A stretch of 64,000 nucleotides of DNA from Flavobacterium jejuense (GCF_006491595.2 NZ_VEVQ02000002.1:186001-250000), one strand, 5' to 3'. Shown: positions 10,560 through 18,874, counted from the stretch's first letter. Notes: generated by a model from the letters alone, not told the origin. Numbers and translations: made by a program.

Positions 10560-10668
10560 GAAAGATTGGAGTTTGTTTTAGTTTCAAACAAATATAGTGA
10601 AGTTTTGATTGTAGTAACAGCTTGTAAAATTGTCAACTATTTATGTTATTGTAAATACCAATCTTGAA

Positions 10669-11415
10669 CTACTCTACTAATTCCATAACCATTTTTCTGC
10701 TTCCAAAATCAATCTCTTGTTTTAGTATTTCTCTTGTGGATTGATCAATATAATATGTGCTTATTGTAACGTTGTTTGAAATATCATCAGTAGTCTCAAC
10801 TTTCCAAACTTGTCTTTTCTTTCCATTAAAAGTATAAGTAGTTTCTTCGGTTTTTCTAATTGTTGCTTTAATTACTCCTACTTTTGCTTTAGGATTATAG
10901 TCAAAAATAGAGATAGTGTTAGAATATCCCTCTTTTAAAGGAAGTGATCGTATTAATTGTGGATAGAAATTACTATCAAAGAAAGACGAGTTGGTTTTTT
11001 CAGAAATCTGTGTTTTACTGCCCGCTTGTTTATCTAAATAATACCCAGTAGTTTTTTTCCCAAATTGCAATACCATTTCTCTTTGTTGGTTAAAAGAGGA
11101 ATGATATATTGGTTTAAAATGTTGTACTTCCACAATGGTGCTATCGATCCATTTAGTAGGAGACTGTTTCATAACCACTGTTGTTATAATGTATATTTTT
11201 TCTTTCTCTTTTTGAATTTGGGTTTCAAGGGTTCCTATTGGAATTTTAAGAGAATCTTTAATCATAAACCAAGTCATTTTAGAGGTTTCAGACTTTATAA
11301 GATTTGTGTTTGCTGGATTATTTAACGGACTTATACTTAATATGGGTGCTTCTTGACTAAAAATAGGTGTAAAGTTTCCCAAAATAACTAGTAATACCAA
11401 TACTAAATTTTTCAT
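10669..11415 (-). CDS. Exported DUF3108-like protein
   Basis: From the ATG at 11415 the protein starts with a good signal peptide (MKNLVLVLLVILGNFTPIFSQ) and has about 248 residues. The open frame extends 11 codons further to 11448, but that extension lacks signal-peptide character. The body is beta-strand rich, with a repeated pattern of long strands and a closing segment STYYIDQSTREILKQEI, similar to DUF3108 beta-barrel-like periplasmic proteins. No enzyme motif is seen. Probable location is periplasm or cell surface and the role unknown. Confidence 0.72.
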   Translation of the reverse strand: MKNLVLVLLVILGNFTPIFSQEAPILSISPLNNPANTNLIKSETSKMTWFMIKDSLKIPIGTLETQIQKEKEKIYIITTVVMKQSPTKWIDSTIVEVQHFKPIYHSSFNQQREMVLQFGKKTTGYYLDKQAGSKTQISEKTNSSFFDSNFYPQLIRSLPLKEGYSNTISIFDYNPKAKVGVIKATIRKTEETTYTFNGKKRQVWKVETTDDISNNVTISTYYIDQSTREILKQEIDFGSRKMVMELVE

Positions 11416-11634
11416 TTGTTTAATGCTTTTAATGGTATTAGTAATCAATTTAAACTTTTGTTACATTTTTGTGTAAGTCTTTTTAGGACAAGACAAAATT
11501 AGATACAATGTTTATGTATGTGGAAAGTTGCCGTTTCTTATGCAAGGGTTTTTCGAAAGGAAATCAGAAGTTAGAAAATTGCAAGAATTCTTGATTAAGC
11601 AATAAACTAAGCGTTATTTTTATACGACTTAAGT

Positions 11635-12375
11635 TTACATTTTTTTTCTTTGATTATATTTTCTTTTAGTCTTTATTATTCTATATCTTAAATCATCATA
11701 AAATAAACTAATGAGTAAAATTAAAGCACCAAAAATCAAAGTGTTTAATTTTAAACCAAGTTTAGAATAAAAATAACCACCTATTAATCCACCACCAAAA
11801 AAGAACAAGATAATATAAATTCGTAGTTTAATATTAGCTTTGAGTTTTTCTCTATTTGTATGCAATTTTGGAAAGAATATATGTGAAATATCAATTCCTA
11901 AGTCTGTAAAAAGTCCAGTGAGGTGTGTTGTTCTTACTACAGCATTTGAAATTTTGGTTACAAAAGAATTTTGAAGTCCCATTGCAAAAAGTAGAAAACA
12001 TACTATTAAATTGGAATAGTTCATTTCGACAAAATTGCTTATTAGACCTATTGATATTAAAATAAAACATTCAATTAATGTTGGTAGAAAGTAAATATTT
12101 AGTTTTTTATTTTCTCTAAATATTTCAATTAGAAAACTAGATATAAATGAACCTAAGAAAAAAGAAAAAATATAAAGAAAATATATTGTGCCTTTCCAAA
12201 ATTTAAAATAAGCTACATCATTTATAAATAGAGCAAAATGACCAGTAACATTTGTTGTTAACTGTTTAAAAGATAAGAATCCTGTAACATTTACAATACC
12301 TGCAACAAAAGACAGAATAGTTGCAATCTGTAAATTATGTTTTAAAGTTCTGTTTTTGCCTTGATGTCTAAACAT
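11635..12375 (-). CDS. DUF1275 (YoaK) family membrane protein
   Basis: The 246 residues carry six or so hydrophobic helices. The family hallmark near the N-terminus, AGIVNVTGFLSFKQLTTNVTGH, corresponds to the usual GxxDaxgFl...tsnmTGN pattern. A second recognisable point is FAMGLQNSFVTKISNAVVRTTHLTGLFTDLG. DUF1275 proteins are inner-membrane proteins of unknown transport function. The basic C-terminal tail (KTKRKYNQRKKM) is likely cytoplasmic. The gene is last before an eroded non-coding stretch. Confidence 0.88.
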   Translation of the reverse strand: MFRHQGKNRTLKHNLQIATILSFVAGIVNVTGFLSFKQLTTNVTGHFALFINDVAYFKFWKGTIYFLYIFSFFLGSFISSFLIEIFRENKKLNIYFLPTLIECFILISIGLISNFVEMNYSNLIVCFLLFAMGLQNSFVTKISNAVVRTTHLTGLFTDLGIDISHIFFPKLHTNREKLKANIKLRIYIILFFFGGGLIGGYFYSKLGLKLNTLIFGALILLISLFYDDLRYRIIKTKRKYNQRKKM

Positions 12376-12411
12376 TTAATTTTTTCATTTAGATCGTTTT
12401 TTTTAATTGGA

Positions 12412-12525
12412 CACAATATTCCGCGGCTTGGATCTGTTAGCTCCAGATTGAATAATCTATTTCTTGCTAATATAAGTTTTCCGCTGGAAAATCGAATGTG
12501 TGTTTTATTGGGATGAGCTATTGTG
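12412..12525. repeat. Hairpin-rich intergenic element
   Basis: The stretch is bounded by a 7-bp inverted repeat, CACAATA (12412-12418) and TATTGTG (12519-12525). It contains CCGCGG (12421-12426), a 5-bp hairpin AGATT/AATCT with a four-base loop (12445-12458), and a perfect 6-bp hairpin TTTTCC/GGAAAA with a three-base loop (12477-12491). It is less AT-rich than its surroundings and contains no open frame. The nested layout suggests a folded single strand, either RNA or a recombination site. I have the impression that similar blocks recur in flavobacterial accessory regions but cannot check it. Confidence 0.4.
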
Positions 12526-12586
12526 CTAAACCTTTGTGGCTGTTTTACACAGTTTTTTAATATACATTTTCCATAGTTTTGTCAAT

Positions 12587-12798
12587 CTAATTTATTAGGT
12601 TTTTACATTTATAATTTGGGTCAGATTCAATTCCGTTTAAGTTATGGTCAAAAATAACTATTGGATATCCAGATTCAGAAGCTCTATTGTCAAAACACCA
12701 AAAGGTTACATTGTCTTACCTGAAAGGTGTTAGATATCTAGGGGAATTTTAATTCTGCGTAATCTTTCAGAACTTTCTCCAAATTTATCTTTTTTTAG
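12587..12798 (-). pseudogene. Frameshifted remnant of an unidentified gene
   Basis: On the minus strand, 12798 to about 12731 reads LKKDKFGESSERLRRIKIPLD and then a stop. After a frame change, 12712 to 12587 reads 41 residues including VTFWCFDNRASESGYP and IVIFDHNLNGIESDP before a stop. Both pieces have strongly protein-like composition but lie in different frames with no start codon. The phrase order (aromatic strand, then D-N-R-A, then I-V-I-F-D-H) recalls SMI1/KNR4-type immunity proteins, though that is only an impression. Confidence 0.45.
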
Positions 12799-12966
12799 TT
12801 AGTTATGTATGCGAACTGTACGTTTATTGTGAATCAAAAATAGTGAAAAAGAGAATAGAAATTGGGAAACTTATTTTTATTATGTCATAATAAAAGCTAA
12901 TCTTGTGATTGGTATTATTATTACTACTATTTTATAGGATATGATCTAGAGAAGCGCTGTTTGGGG

Positions 12967-13128
12967 CTATTTTCTTTTGGTCAATAAATCGGCATAGTGT
13001 TTTCTTACTGCATTAAGTACATCTAGCGATTGGTTAAACTCTTCTGTGTCTTTACTTTTATCTATAGCAAGAACATAGGTTGCCATGGCGGTGTAGGTGG
13101 TTTTTAAATAGGAACGCAATTTTTTCAT
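12967..13128 (-). CDS. Small hypothetical protein of 53 residues
   Basis: An ATG at 13128 opens a 53-codon frame ending in TAG at 12967. The product starts MKKLRSYLKTTYTAMATY and is predicted as two amphipathic helices, with a basic end LLTKRK. The local GC content is higher than that of the surrounding non-coding DNA, as in true genes here. It has no signal peptide or cysteine. No family is recognised. It sits directly downstream of the 41-bp tandem repeat array, which occupies its upstream region. Confidence 0.5.
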   Translation of the reverse strand: MKKLRSYLKTTYTAMATYVLAIDKSKDTEEFNQSLDVLNAVRKHYADLLTKRK

Positions 13129-13216
13129 TTTATATTGTTTTGAATACTTGTTAAACTAAAATATTTATTTATTCTGAGAAGTAAAAAATGGTATAAAAAT
13201 TTTAATAGTTCAACCT

Positions 13217-13462
13217 AGATTTTCAAAATCCAGTTAGAATGGAATGCGTTTCTACTCAGATTTTCAAAATCTAGTTAGAATGGAATGCATTTCTACTCAG
13301 ATTTCCAAAATCCAGTTAGAATGGAATGTATTTCTACTCAGATTTCCAAAATTTAGTTAGAATGGAATGTATTTCTATTCAGATTTCTAAAATTTAGTTA
13401 GAATGGAATGTATTTCTATTCAGATTTCTAAAATTTAGTTAGAATGGAATGCATTTCAATTT
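13217..13462. repeat. Six tandem copies of a 41-bp repeat
   Basis: Units begin at 13217, 13258, 13299, 13340, 13381 and 13422, each exactly 41 bp with no spacer. Every unit has the core TTAGAATGGAATG followed by a T-rich end. In the first two copies the unit starts with the near-palindrome GATTTTCAAAATC, which becomes GATTTCCAAAAT in copies 3 and 4 and GATTTCTAAAAT in copies 5 and 6. The unit is not a multiple of three, so it is not coding. It fills most of a 430-bp gap that otherwise shows nothing. Confidence 0.92.
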
Positions 13463-13558
13463 ATATATTTTTAGAGATAGGTATTCATACAGTAGTTGCT
13501 TTTTAAATAAGCTCAAATTTTCCATATTCTAGTACGGAATAAGTATCAAAATAACTTC

Positions 13559-13801
13559 TTATGGTACAAAATCAAAAATGTTACGACTGTTTATTTGAAG
13601 TAGTAGATCTTCTTTACAACTTTGTATTTTACATGTTTCTGGATCACTTGGAAATACATCAATTTCAAAATCAGCTTTATGGTTTGCTACAAAGCGTTCT
13701 AATGTCCAAGAATAAAAAATTCGATTTTTATTTTTTCGGTTGTTTTTATTTGGAATCTCTGGAATGTTATTTTTTGATAGTAGTAGTATGTTTTCTAACA
13801 T
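13559..13801 (-). CDS. Doubtful 80-residue hypothetical protein or gene remnant
   Basis: The minus frame starts MLENILLLSKNNIPEIPNKN and includes a more protein-like second half, with RIFYSWTLERFVANHKADF and FPSDPETCKIQSCKED. An overlapping plus-strand frame has a phenylalanine-rich composition typical of antisense translation, so the minus frame is the better candidate. It matches the direction of its neighbours. It lies in the eroded stretch between the repeat array and a membrane-protein gene, so it may be the tail of a broken gene. I recognise no family. Confidence 0.35.
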   Translation of the reverse strand: MLENILLLSKNNIPEIPNKNNRKNKNRIFYSWTLERFVANHKADFEIDVFPSDPETCKIQSCKEDLLLQINSRNIFDFVP

Positions 13802-13841
13802 CTTTAGGTTACTAATTCAGTTTATAGACTGTTGCGTTTTG

Positions 13842-14309
13842 CTATTTATTGATTCCGATTATTTCAGTCAATCTCTTGATTCCCTTTTGTGAAACAATTC
13901 TAAATCCTAGTTCAATAAAGATAAATTTAAGGACAAGGACAGCTAAGATATATTTAAGAATGTCTTCCCATCTATTGTGAATTATTGCTGTAAGCATTGC
14001 AGAAATAGAGATTACAATCATTACAACAAAACCGATTTTAATAACTTTACTAGTATGTATTTGTACAAATGCTTTTTGGTTTTCTAATTTTCCTTTCAAT
14101 ACACAAAAATTGCCATACAATTTTTTTGATAGTTTAATTTCAAATACATGGTTCTCTATTTTTCCAATGAATGCTTGCTTGTCCCAATCGGCAACGAATT
14201 GTTCTTTTGATAAAGTTTGATCTTTTAATTTTGAAATGGCTTGCTCACTATTATTGTTTAATTCAATTATACATTCTTTTTGAGGAAATAGTTGCATTTG
14301 GTTTAGCAT
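13842..14309 (-). CDS. Hypothetical protein with two membrane helices
   Basis: The 155-residue product has a hydrophilic N-terminal half of about 90 residues, then two hydrophobic segments at about 90-113 and 118-135 (IGFVVMIVISISAMLTAII and ILKYILAVLVLKFIFIEL). It ends in a short basic tail. The N-terminal part alternates strands (FIGKIENHVFEIKLSKKLYG) and probably faces the cytoplasm. No enzymatic motif or known family is apparent. An ATG four codons in is an alternative start. Confidence 0.6.
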   Translation of the reverse strand: MLNQMQLFPQKECIIELNNNSEQAISKLKDQTLSKEQFVADWDKQAFIGKIENHVFEIKLSKKLYGNFCVLKGKLENQKAFVQIHTSKVIKIGFVVMIVISISAMLTAIIHNRWEDILKYILAVLVLKFIFIELGFRIVSQKGIKRLTEIIGINK

Positions 14310-14565
14310 TTTATGCTTACAAATCTAAACTATCCTTTTTACTTTAACAATACCTTTAAAAAGTTCTCTAACTGACCTGACGGAGTGCTAATAATATGAA
14401 ACATTTATACACAAGGTAGGTCACTTTAAGAACGAAGCGTATCGAGAAGTTTTGTTTTCAGTAGAAATTTTTGATGCTATTTTGGCTTCATTGTATGAAG
14501 TAAGAGCGAACTAGCATAAAGGTTGTATCTTTTTATTATAATGAAGAGTTTGGATTAACTACATG

Positions 14566-14640
14566 AAAAAGCCGTCTTAAAATTTGAGGTTTGTCATAGT
14601 GATGAAAATGACAAGTTGCACACTTTTAAGACAGCTTTTT
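14566..14640 (-). terminator. Bipartite hairpin, likely terminator of the lipoprotein gene at 14679
   Basis: A 17-base arm at 14566-14582 (AAAAAGCCGTCTTAAAA) pairs with 14624-14640 with one mismatch. Inside the loop a second stem, TTGTCAT (14591-14597) with ATGACAA (14608-14614), can form. On the minus strand the outer stem ends in a T run, as needed for factor-independent termination. The remaining 14310-14565 shows no gene. Confidence 0.6.
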
Positions 14641-14678
14641 TAAATGTATGTTGCAAATTTAGAAGACTTTGCAGTGTT

Positions 14679-15287
14679 TTAGTCTATTCTTTTACCGTCG
14701 ATAGACCAAGTAGAAAGTCTAAACAGTTTAGTGCTAAATTTTCTTTCTTTAATTTCTACACTTATTTCTGGGGCTTTGTTTTCCTTTTTGTCTATAACTA
14801 TTGAAGAGCAGTAGGCTGTTTCTGCATTAGCTTCTTTCTTAAATTCTTCTGTGGCTTTAGCGACAATTTCTCTTAAGGTGTCGAAGTTAATTTCTTTGGC
14901 AGAAAAAAGAAAAGGTTTGTAAGTGTCATAACTATTAGACAATGTTTGATTGACAATATCTCCAACAGAAATATCTACATTGTTAGTAGTTAATCTTCCT
15001 TCACTATCTACACCATATGCTATAATGTAATCTTTATTGTCTCCTCTAACAATATTCATAGTAATAGAGCTAGATAATTCATCGCGTTGTGGGTGAATGG
15101 AACCACTATACGAAAATTCCATCACTTCGATATTGTCTTTTAAATCTGGAAAGTGCGAATAGATGTAATCAGTAAGTTTTTCATAGCCAGTATTGTCTTG
15201 AATCAAATCATTTGGTAATTGTACTTGGTTGCATGCAGTTGTCATGGCTACTAGGATAGAGAAAAGAGTAATTTTAATTAGTTTCAT
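14679..15287 (-). CDS. Hypothetical lipoprotein
   Basis: The 202-residue product starts with a lipoprotein signal and lipobox (MKLIKITLFSILVAMTTACN), so Cys19 should be lipidated. The mature part is a mix of strands and helices with no recognised domain. SFSYSGS-like and SVEIKERKF strands suggest a small beta-rich fold. The protein is likely attached to the outer or inner membrane facing the periplasm. Its upstream region carries a good promoter and palindromes, so it is probably controlled on its own. Confidence 0.75.
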   Translation of the reverse strand: MKLIKITLFSILVAMTTACNQVQLPNDLIQDNTGYEKLTDYIYSHFPDLKDNIEVMEFSYSGSIHPQRDELSSSITMNIVRGDNKDYIIAYGVDSEGRLTTNNVDISVGDIVNQTLSNSYDTYKPFLFSAKEINFDTLREIVAKATEEFKKEANAETAYCSSIVIDKKENKAPEISVEIKERKFSTKLFRLSTWSIDGKRID

Positions 15288-15383
15288 GTTTATGTTTAAT
15301 TAATTCTAATGTTACTTTGTTTGCGAATAGGGCATTTACCACTAGCTTTTGTAGAGGTCAAATACCATTTGTTTTATTTTGGA

Positions 15384-15414
15384 CAAATGTAAACCTAATC
15401 TTACAGTATTGCAA
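15384..15414 (-). promoter_or_regulatory. Promoter of the lipoprotein gene at 14679-15287
   Basis: Read on the minus strand, TTG at 15414-15412 and TACATTTG at 15391-15384 are separated by 20 bases, fitting the Bacteroidota pattern TTG-N(17-23)-TAnnTTTG. The start codon is 97 bases downstream. The palindrome TATTGCAATA (15407-15416) overlaps the -33 element. Confidence 0.6.
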
Positions 15415-15420
15415 TACGTA

Positions 15421-15467
15421 TTTATACTGATTTTATACTGTTTTTTGTACGTGTTTATACGTATAAA
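15421..15467. promoter_or_regulatory. Cluster of TTTATAC repeats, candidate operator
   Basis: TTTATACTG occurs at 15421 and again, shifted to 15432. A perfect 14-bp palindrome, TTTATACGTATAAA, lies at 15454-15467. All sit directly upstream of the promoter at 15384-15414. Spacings of 11 and 22 bases are near one and two DNA turns. This arrangement suggests cooperative binding of a regulator, which I cannot identify. Confidence 0.4.
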
Positions 15468-15571
15468 TGAAGTTTTTAATATAAATCGCTTTGAAATCCT
15501 CTTGAGAAGTTTTGTTTTCAATTCAAAAGTTTTCGACATCCGTCAGACAGGTACTTTATATTCTATTGCAT

Positions 15572-15602
15572 AAAAAAAAACTGCCAGAAACGACAGTTTT
15601 TT
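15572..15602 (-). terminator. Terminator hairpin after the EEP-CBM6 gene
   Basis: AAAAAACTG and CAGTTTTTT arms with one internal mismatch form a stem around a short loop at 15572-15602, ending in a long T run on the minus strand. It lies 32 bp past the stop codon of the 616-residue secreted protein. Confidence 0.7.
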
Positions 15603-15633
15603 GTTTATATAATAAATAGGAGAACTATAGTGC

Positions 15634-17484
15634 TTAATGGATTACTAGCTTTTTTTGTTCTCCATTGAAATGTAAGATGTAAATGCCTGTACTTAGGATG
15701 GTCATATCCGCTTTTTGTGAACGCCCTGTGGCTACTTTTTTACCAGTAAGATTGTAAACGCTCCATTCGTATTCTTTGTCAAAGTGAATATAATCGGTTG
15801 TTGGGTTTGGGTAGAAAGAGCTTGAAGATGTTTTTTCTGAAACTAAACTTTCTCTTGCACTAGAAGAAGTGCTGAAGTTGAACCAGTTTAAATTAAATCC
15901 AGATTGTACTACTTCCAACTTCAGTTGGTGCGTTCCTTGAGGTAAGCTAATAGTAGTGTTATAAGTTTGCCAAGTTTGCCATCCACCAGTAACTGGTAAA
16001 TCGATTGTTTTCTTAATTTGGTTGTCTACTAAAACATTGATCCGACCATTAGAAGAAAGACTGGCTACTCTAATAGCAAAATTGTAATTAGCTGTTGCTG
16101 TAACAGTAACCGTGTATTCTAAAATGTCGTTTGTGTCTAAATAGCCCACATTTTGTCCACCACCAGTATCCGAAGTGTTTTCCAATTCTGTTCCAAAAGT
16201 AGATGCATAGTTTTCTGCTTCAATCTTTCCAGGAATCACTAACCCAGACGAGTTGGAAGCCACGAAATTGAACCAGTTGATATTGAAGCCTGGAGTGGTA
16301 ACTTGTATTTTGATAGTATGTGATCCTGCTGGTAAATCGATATCTTCTGTAATAGTTTGCCAGTTTTGCCAACCATTTGTTGCAGGAATACTAATCGTTT
16401 GGTTGTATTGGTCATCAATATAAACGTTTAGTGCTCCATTTTGACTCTCACCAGCAACACGTAACTCGAAAGTATAAGTAGCGGTTGAGGCTACATTTAC
16501 TTTATAAGTTGCCCAATCGTTTGTATCTAAGTAGCCAATATTTTTTCCTCCTCCAGTATCGGAAGTATTTTCCAATTCTATTCCCACTTGATTGGCATAT
16601 TGTTCCGCTTCTATTTTACCAGGAATGGCGTGCGTAGTAGGACTGGGAGGATTGTTTTGATAGGCATACTGCACTTCTGCTACGATAGGATAATGATCTG
16701 AAGCTTTAGGATTATCAATAACCCAAGAGTTTTGTGATGTATATTGGGTACCTTTTGGACAATAGATATAATCGAATTTAGTTTCAAAACCAGTGTTTAC
16801 AGGGCCTGTTGGATAAACATCTCTATAAGTATCTCTACATTTAATTGGATTATCAGATCCATTTTTCATCCAATTGGTAACAATATCTCCTTCGGTTGAA
16901 TTGAAATCACCAGTAGCATACACTGGATCTGTTAGTATGGCTCTAGTAGCCATTCGCTCTGCGAGTAGTTTCATGCTATTGAGACGTGCGGTAGTGAAAT
17001 TTGAAGTAGGGAAGTGGGCGTTAAAAACATAAAATCCTTTACCAGTACTGTTTTCAATTAAATGGACATACGTGCAAATTCGATTGTAAGAACCCTCAAA
17101 AGCAGAAGGCACATTAGGAGTATTTGACAACCAAAAGTTACCAGAATTAGCTGTGTCTATTGTATATTTATCTCCTTTATAGAATATCCAAGAACCTTCT
17201 CCATTGTCGCCACCATCACGACCCGTTCCAAACCAAGCATAACCTGTTTGTTGTTGTAAATAATCACGTTGGAAATTCACGGCTTCTTGCGTGCCAATCA
17301 CATCCGCTTGGGTGATGTTGAAGATATAAGCTGCATTTGTTTTTCTGCCCTCCCAATTAGTACCACCAAATGGTTGTTGGACATTAAAAGACATCAATTT
17401 GAGATTCAAATTTTGAGCTTCTGTCAAAGTAATTTTGCAAAGGAGCATTACTAAAAGAAGGATTAGTTTTTTGTTTGTTTTCAT
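15634..17484 (-). CDS. T9SS-secreted endonuclease/exonuclease/phosphatase-family protein with two CBM6 domains
   Basis: After a signal peptide (about 1-23), residues 25-272 form an EEP-fold enzyme domain: LKLMSFNVQQP, IGTQEAVNF with the metal-binding Glu, TGDFNST, and a final SDHYPIV with the catalytic His. Two consecutive CBM6 modules follow (about 285-412 and 416-545), each with the pattern IPGKIEAE...ENTSDTGGG...GYLDTNDW/I...NWFNF. The C-terminal 60 residues are a type A T9SS sorting domain with FYPNPTTDYI. The EEP fold covers nucleases, sphingomyelinases and inositol phosphatases, so the substrate cannot be fixed. CBM6 modules usually bind xylan, beta-1,3-glucan or agarose ends and would anchor it to a glycan. 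The gene has its own terminator and is monocistronic. Confidence 0.9.
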   Translation of the reverse strand: MKTNKKLILLLVMLLCKITLTEAQNLNLKLMSFNVQQPFGGTNWEGRKTNAAYIFNITQADVIGTQEAVNFQRDYLQQQTGYAWFGTGRDGGDNGEGSWIFYKGDKYTIDTANSGNFWLSNTPNVPSAFEGSYNRICTYVHLIENSTGKGFYVFNAHFPTSNFTTARLNSMKLLAERMATRAILTDPVYATGDFNSTEGDIVTNWMKNGSDNPIKCRDTYRDVYPTGPVNTGFETKFDYIYCPKGTQYTSQNSWVIDNPKASDHYPIVAEVQYAYQNNPPSPTTHAIPGKIEAEQYANQVGIELENTSDTGGGKNIGYLDTNDWATYKVNVASTATYTFELRVAGESQNGALNVYIDDQYNQTISIPATNGWQNWQTITEDIDLPAGSHTIKIQVTTPGFNINWFNFVASNSSGLVIPGKIEAENYASTFGTELENTSDTGGGQNVGYLDTNDILEYTVTVTATANYNFAIRVASLSSNGRINVLVDNQIKKTIDLPVTGGWQTWQTYNTTISLPQGTHQLKLEVVQSGFNLNWFNFSTSSSARESLVSEKTSSSSFYPNPTTDYIHFDKEYEWSVYNLTGKKVATGRSQKADMTILSTGIYILHFNGEQKKLVIH

Positions 17485-17884
17485 GTTTGTTTAAATTAAT
17501 TTGTTGGGGTCTAAAGTACTACATAAATTTTGTACTGCTATAAAAAAAAAGAGGTATATCAATTGAATTAATCTTTTAATAACTATATTGAATAGTTTGA
17601 TTTTTAATGTTTAGGAATTAAGTCTTATGGGATTTACTAGTACTTTATTTGAAAGTTTTTCGAAGTAGTAAAGGATTGAAGAAAATTAGATTTTAGGACT
17701 TTTTATACGCTCTATTCCTATTTCATTGCTTAAAAATTACTTGAACTGATGAAGTTGTTGTGTGATTTTACAATGACTGTAGTTTGAAAAGATTGTAATT
17801 TAGTTTATGACTTTTATATAAAAACGCTCACTTACATTAGCTCATTAGTAATTGATCACTTTTAGAACATAAATAGAATTTAAA
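17485..17884. other. Non-coding gap of 400 bp
   Basis: No open frame with protein-like composition and no clear TAnnTTTG promoter was found here. It separates the EEP-CBM6 gene from the dehydrogenase gene and should hold the promoter of the former, but I could not identify it with confidence. Confidence 0.5.
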
Positions 17885-18874
17885 TTAATACAAATCATTT
17901 TTTGAAATACCATTTTCTGTCCATTCGGATAAATTAGAAATGGTTGTCTCTGCAATGCCTTGCAGAGCTTCCTTAGTTAAAAAAGCCTGATGTCCTGTTA
18001 GTAATACATTAGCATAAGAGCGTAATTTTTCAAATAATTCATCATGTATGTTGGAACTAGAAAGGTCTTTAAAATAGATTCCTTTTTCATTTTCATACAC
18101 ATCCAAGCCTGCTGCTGCAACTATGCCATTATCTAGTGCTTCCATCAAATCTAAGGTATTTATAATTCCACCACGCGCTGTATTGATAATGATAACTCCT
18201 TTTTTCATTAGCTGGAAAGCTTTTTTGTCAAGTAAATAGTTGGTAGCGTCATTTAATGGACAGTGAATGGATATTACATCGGATGATTGACATAGTTCTT
18301 CAAAGGAAGTATATTTAATGTTTGTTTGATTTATTAATGCTTTGTTTTCCAAAATATCATAGCCCATTAATTTACAACCGAAGCCGTGCATGATTTTAGT
18401 AAATACGGTTCCAATGGTTCCTGTTCCTATAATGCCTATTGTTTTTCCATGTAAATCAAAGCCAACTAATTCATCTAATCGGAAGTCATTCTTATACATT
18501 AATTCTTGACTTAGGAGTATCTTTCGATTTAAGCTTAGCAATAAGGTTACTGCATGTTCGGCACTTGCGTAAGGAGAATAATTCGGTACATTAGCTACTT
18601 TGAGTTCTAACTGTTTGGCTTTTTTTAGATCTACATGATCGTAACCAACAGATCGTAGTGCAATATATCGTATTCCATTTTTATGCAATAGTTCCAATGT
18701 TTCTTTGTTGGCTTTATCAGCTGTAAAAAGGGCAACGGCTTCAAACCCATTTGCAAGTTTTGCGGAAGTATCATTTAATGGAAGCTCAGAAAAAGTCAGT
18801 TTGTGTTTGTTCTTAGCTGCTTTTTTCAGAAAGGATTTGTCAAAATCATGAGTGCTGTATACTAGTGTTTTCAT
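17885..18874 (-). CDS. D-2-hydroxyacid dehydrogenase, D-lactate dehydrogenase-like
   Basis: The 329-residue protein matches the D-isomer-specific 2-hydroxyacid dehydrogenase family in length and layout. It has a substrate domain with RSVGYDHVDL, the NAD-binding glycine motif GTGTIG at residues 150-155, then NTARGG (catalytic Arg), GLDVYENEKG (Glu) and LTGHQAFLT (catalytic His). The closest well-studied type is the fermentative D-lactate dehydrogenase (LdhA), which reduces pyruvate to D-lactate with NADH. Other 2-keto acids are possible. It lies 96 bp from the P-type ATPase on the same strand, at the start of a co-directional island of stress-type genes, which fits a role under oxygen limitation. 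Confidence 0.88.
   Translation of the reverse strand: MKTLVYSTHDFDKSFLKKAAKNKHKLTFSELPLNDTSAKLANGFEAVALFTADKANKETLELLHKNGIRYIALRSVGYDHVDLKKAKQLELKVANVPNYSPYASAEHAVTLLLSLNRKILLSQELMYKNDFRLDELVGFDLHGKTIGIIGTGTIGTVFTKIMHGFGCKLMGYDILENKALINQTNIKYTSFEELCQSSDVISIHCPLNDATNYLLDKKAFQLMKKGVIIINTARGGIINTLDLMEALDNGIVAAAGLDVYENEKGIYFKDLSSSNIHDELFEKLRSYANVLLTGHQAFLTKEALQGIAETTISNLSEWTENGISKNDLY

Noticed and set aside
13217..13462. CRISPR array
   Set aside because: The 41-bp units follow each other directly, without unique spacers, and no cas genes are nearby.
13561..13815. Plus-strand 84-residue frame
   Set aside because: Phe- and Tyr-rich composition is typical of antisense reading; the minus frame is a better but still weak candidate.
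15342..15573. Overlapping 65- and 64-residue frames on both strands
   Set aside because: Composition is not protein-like, and the stretch carries the promoter and palindromes of the lipoprotein gene.
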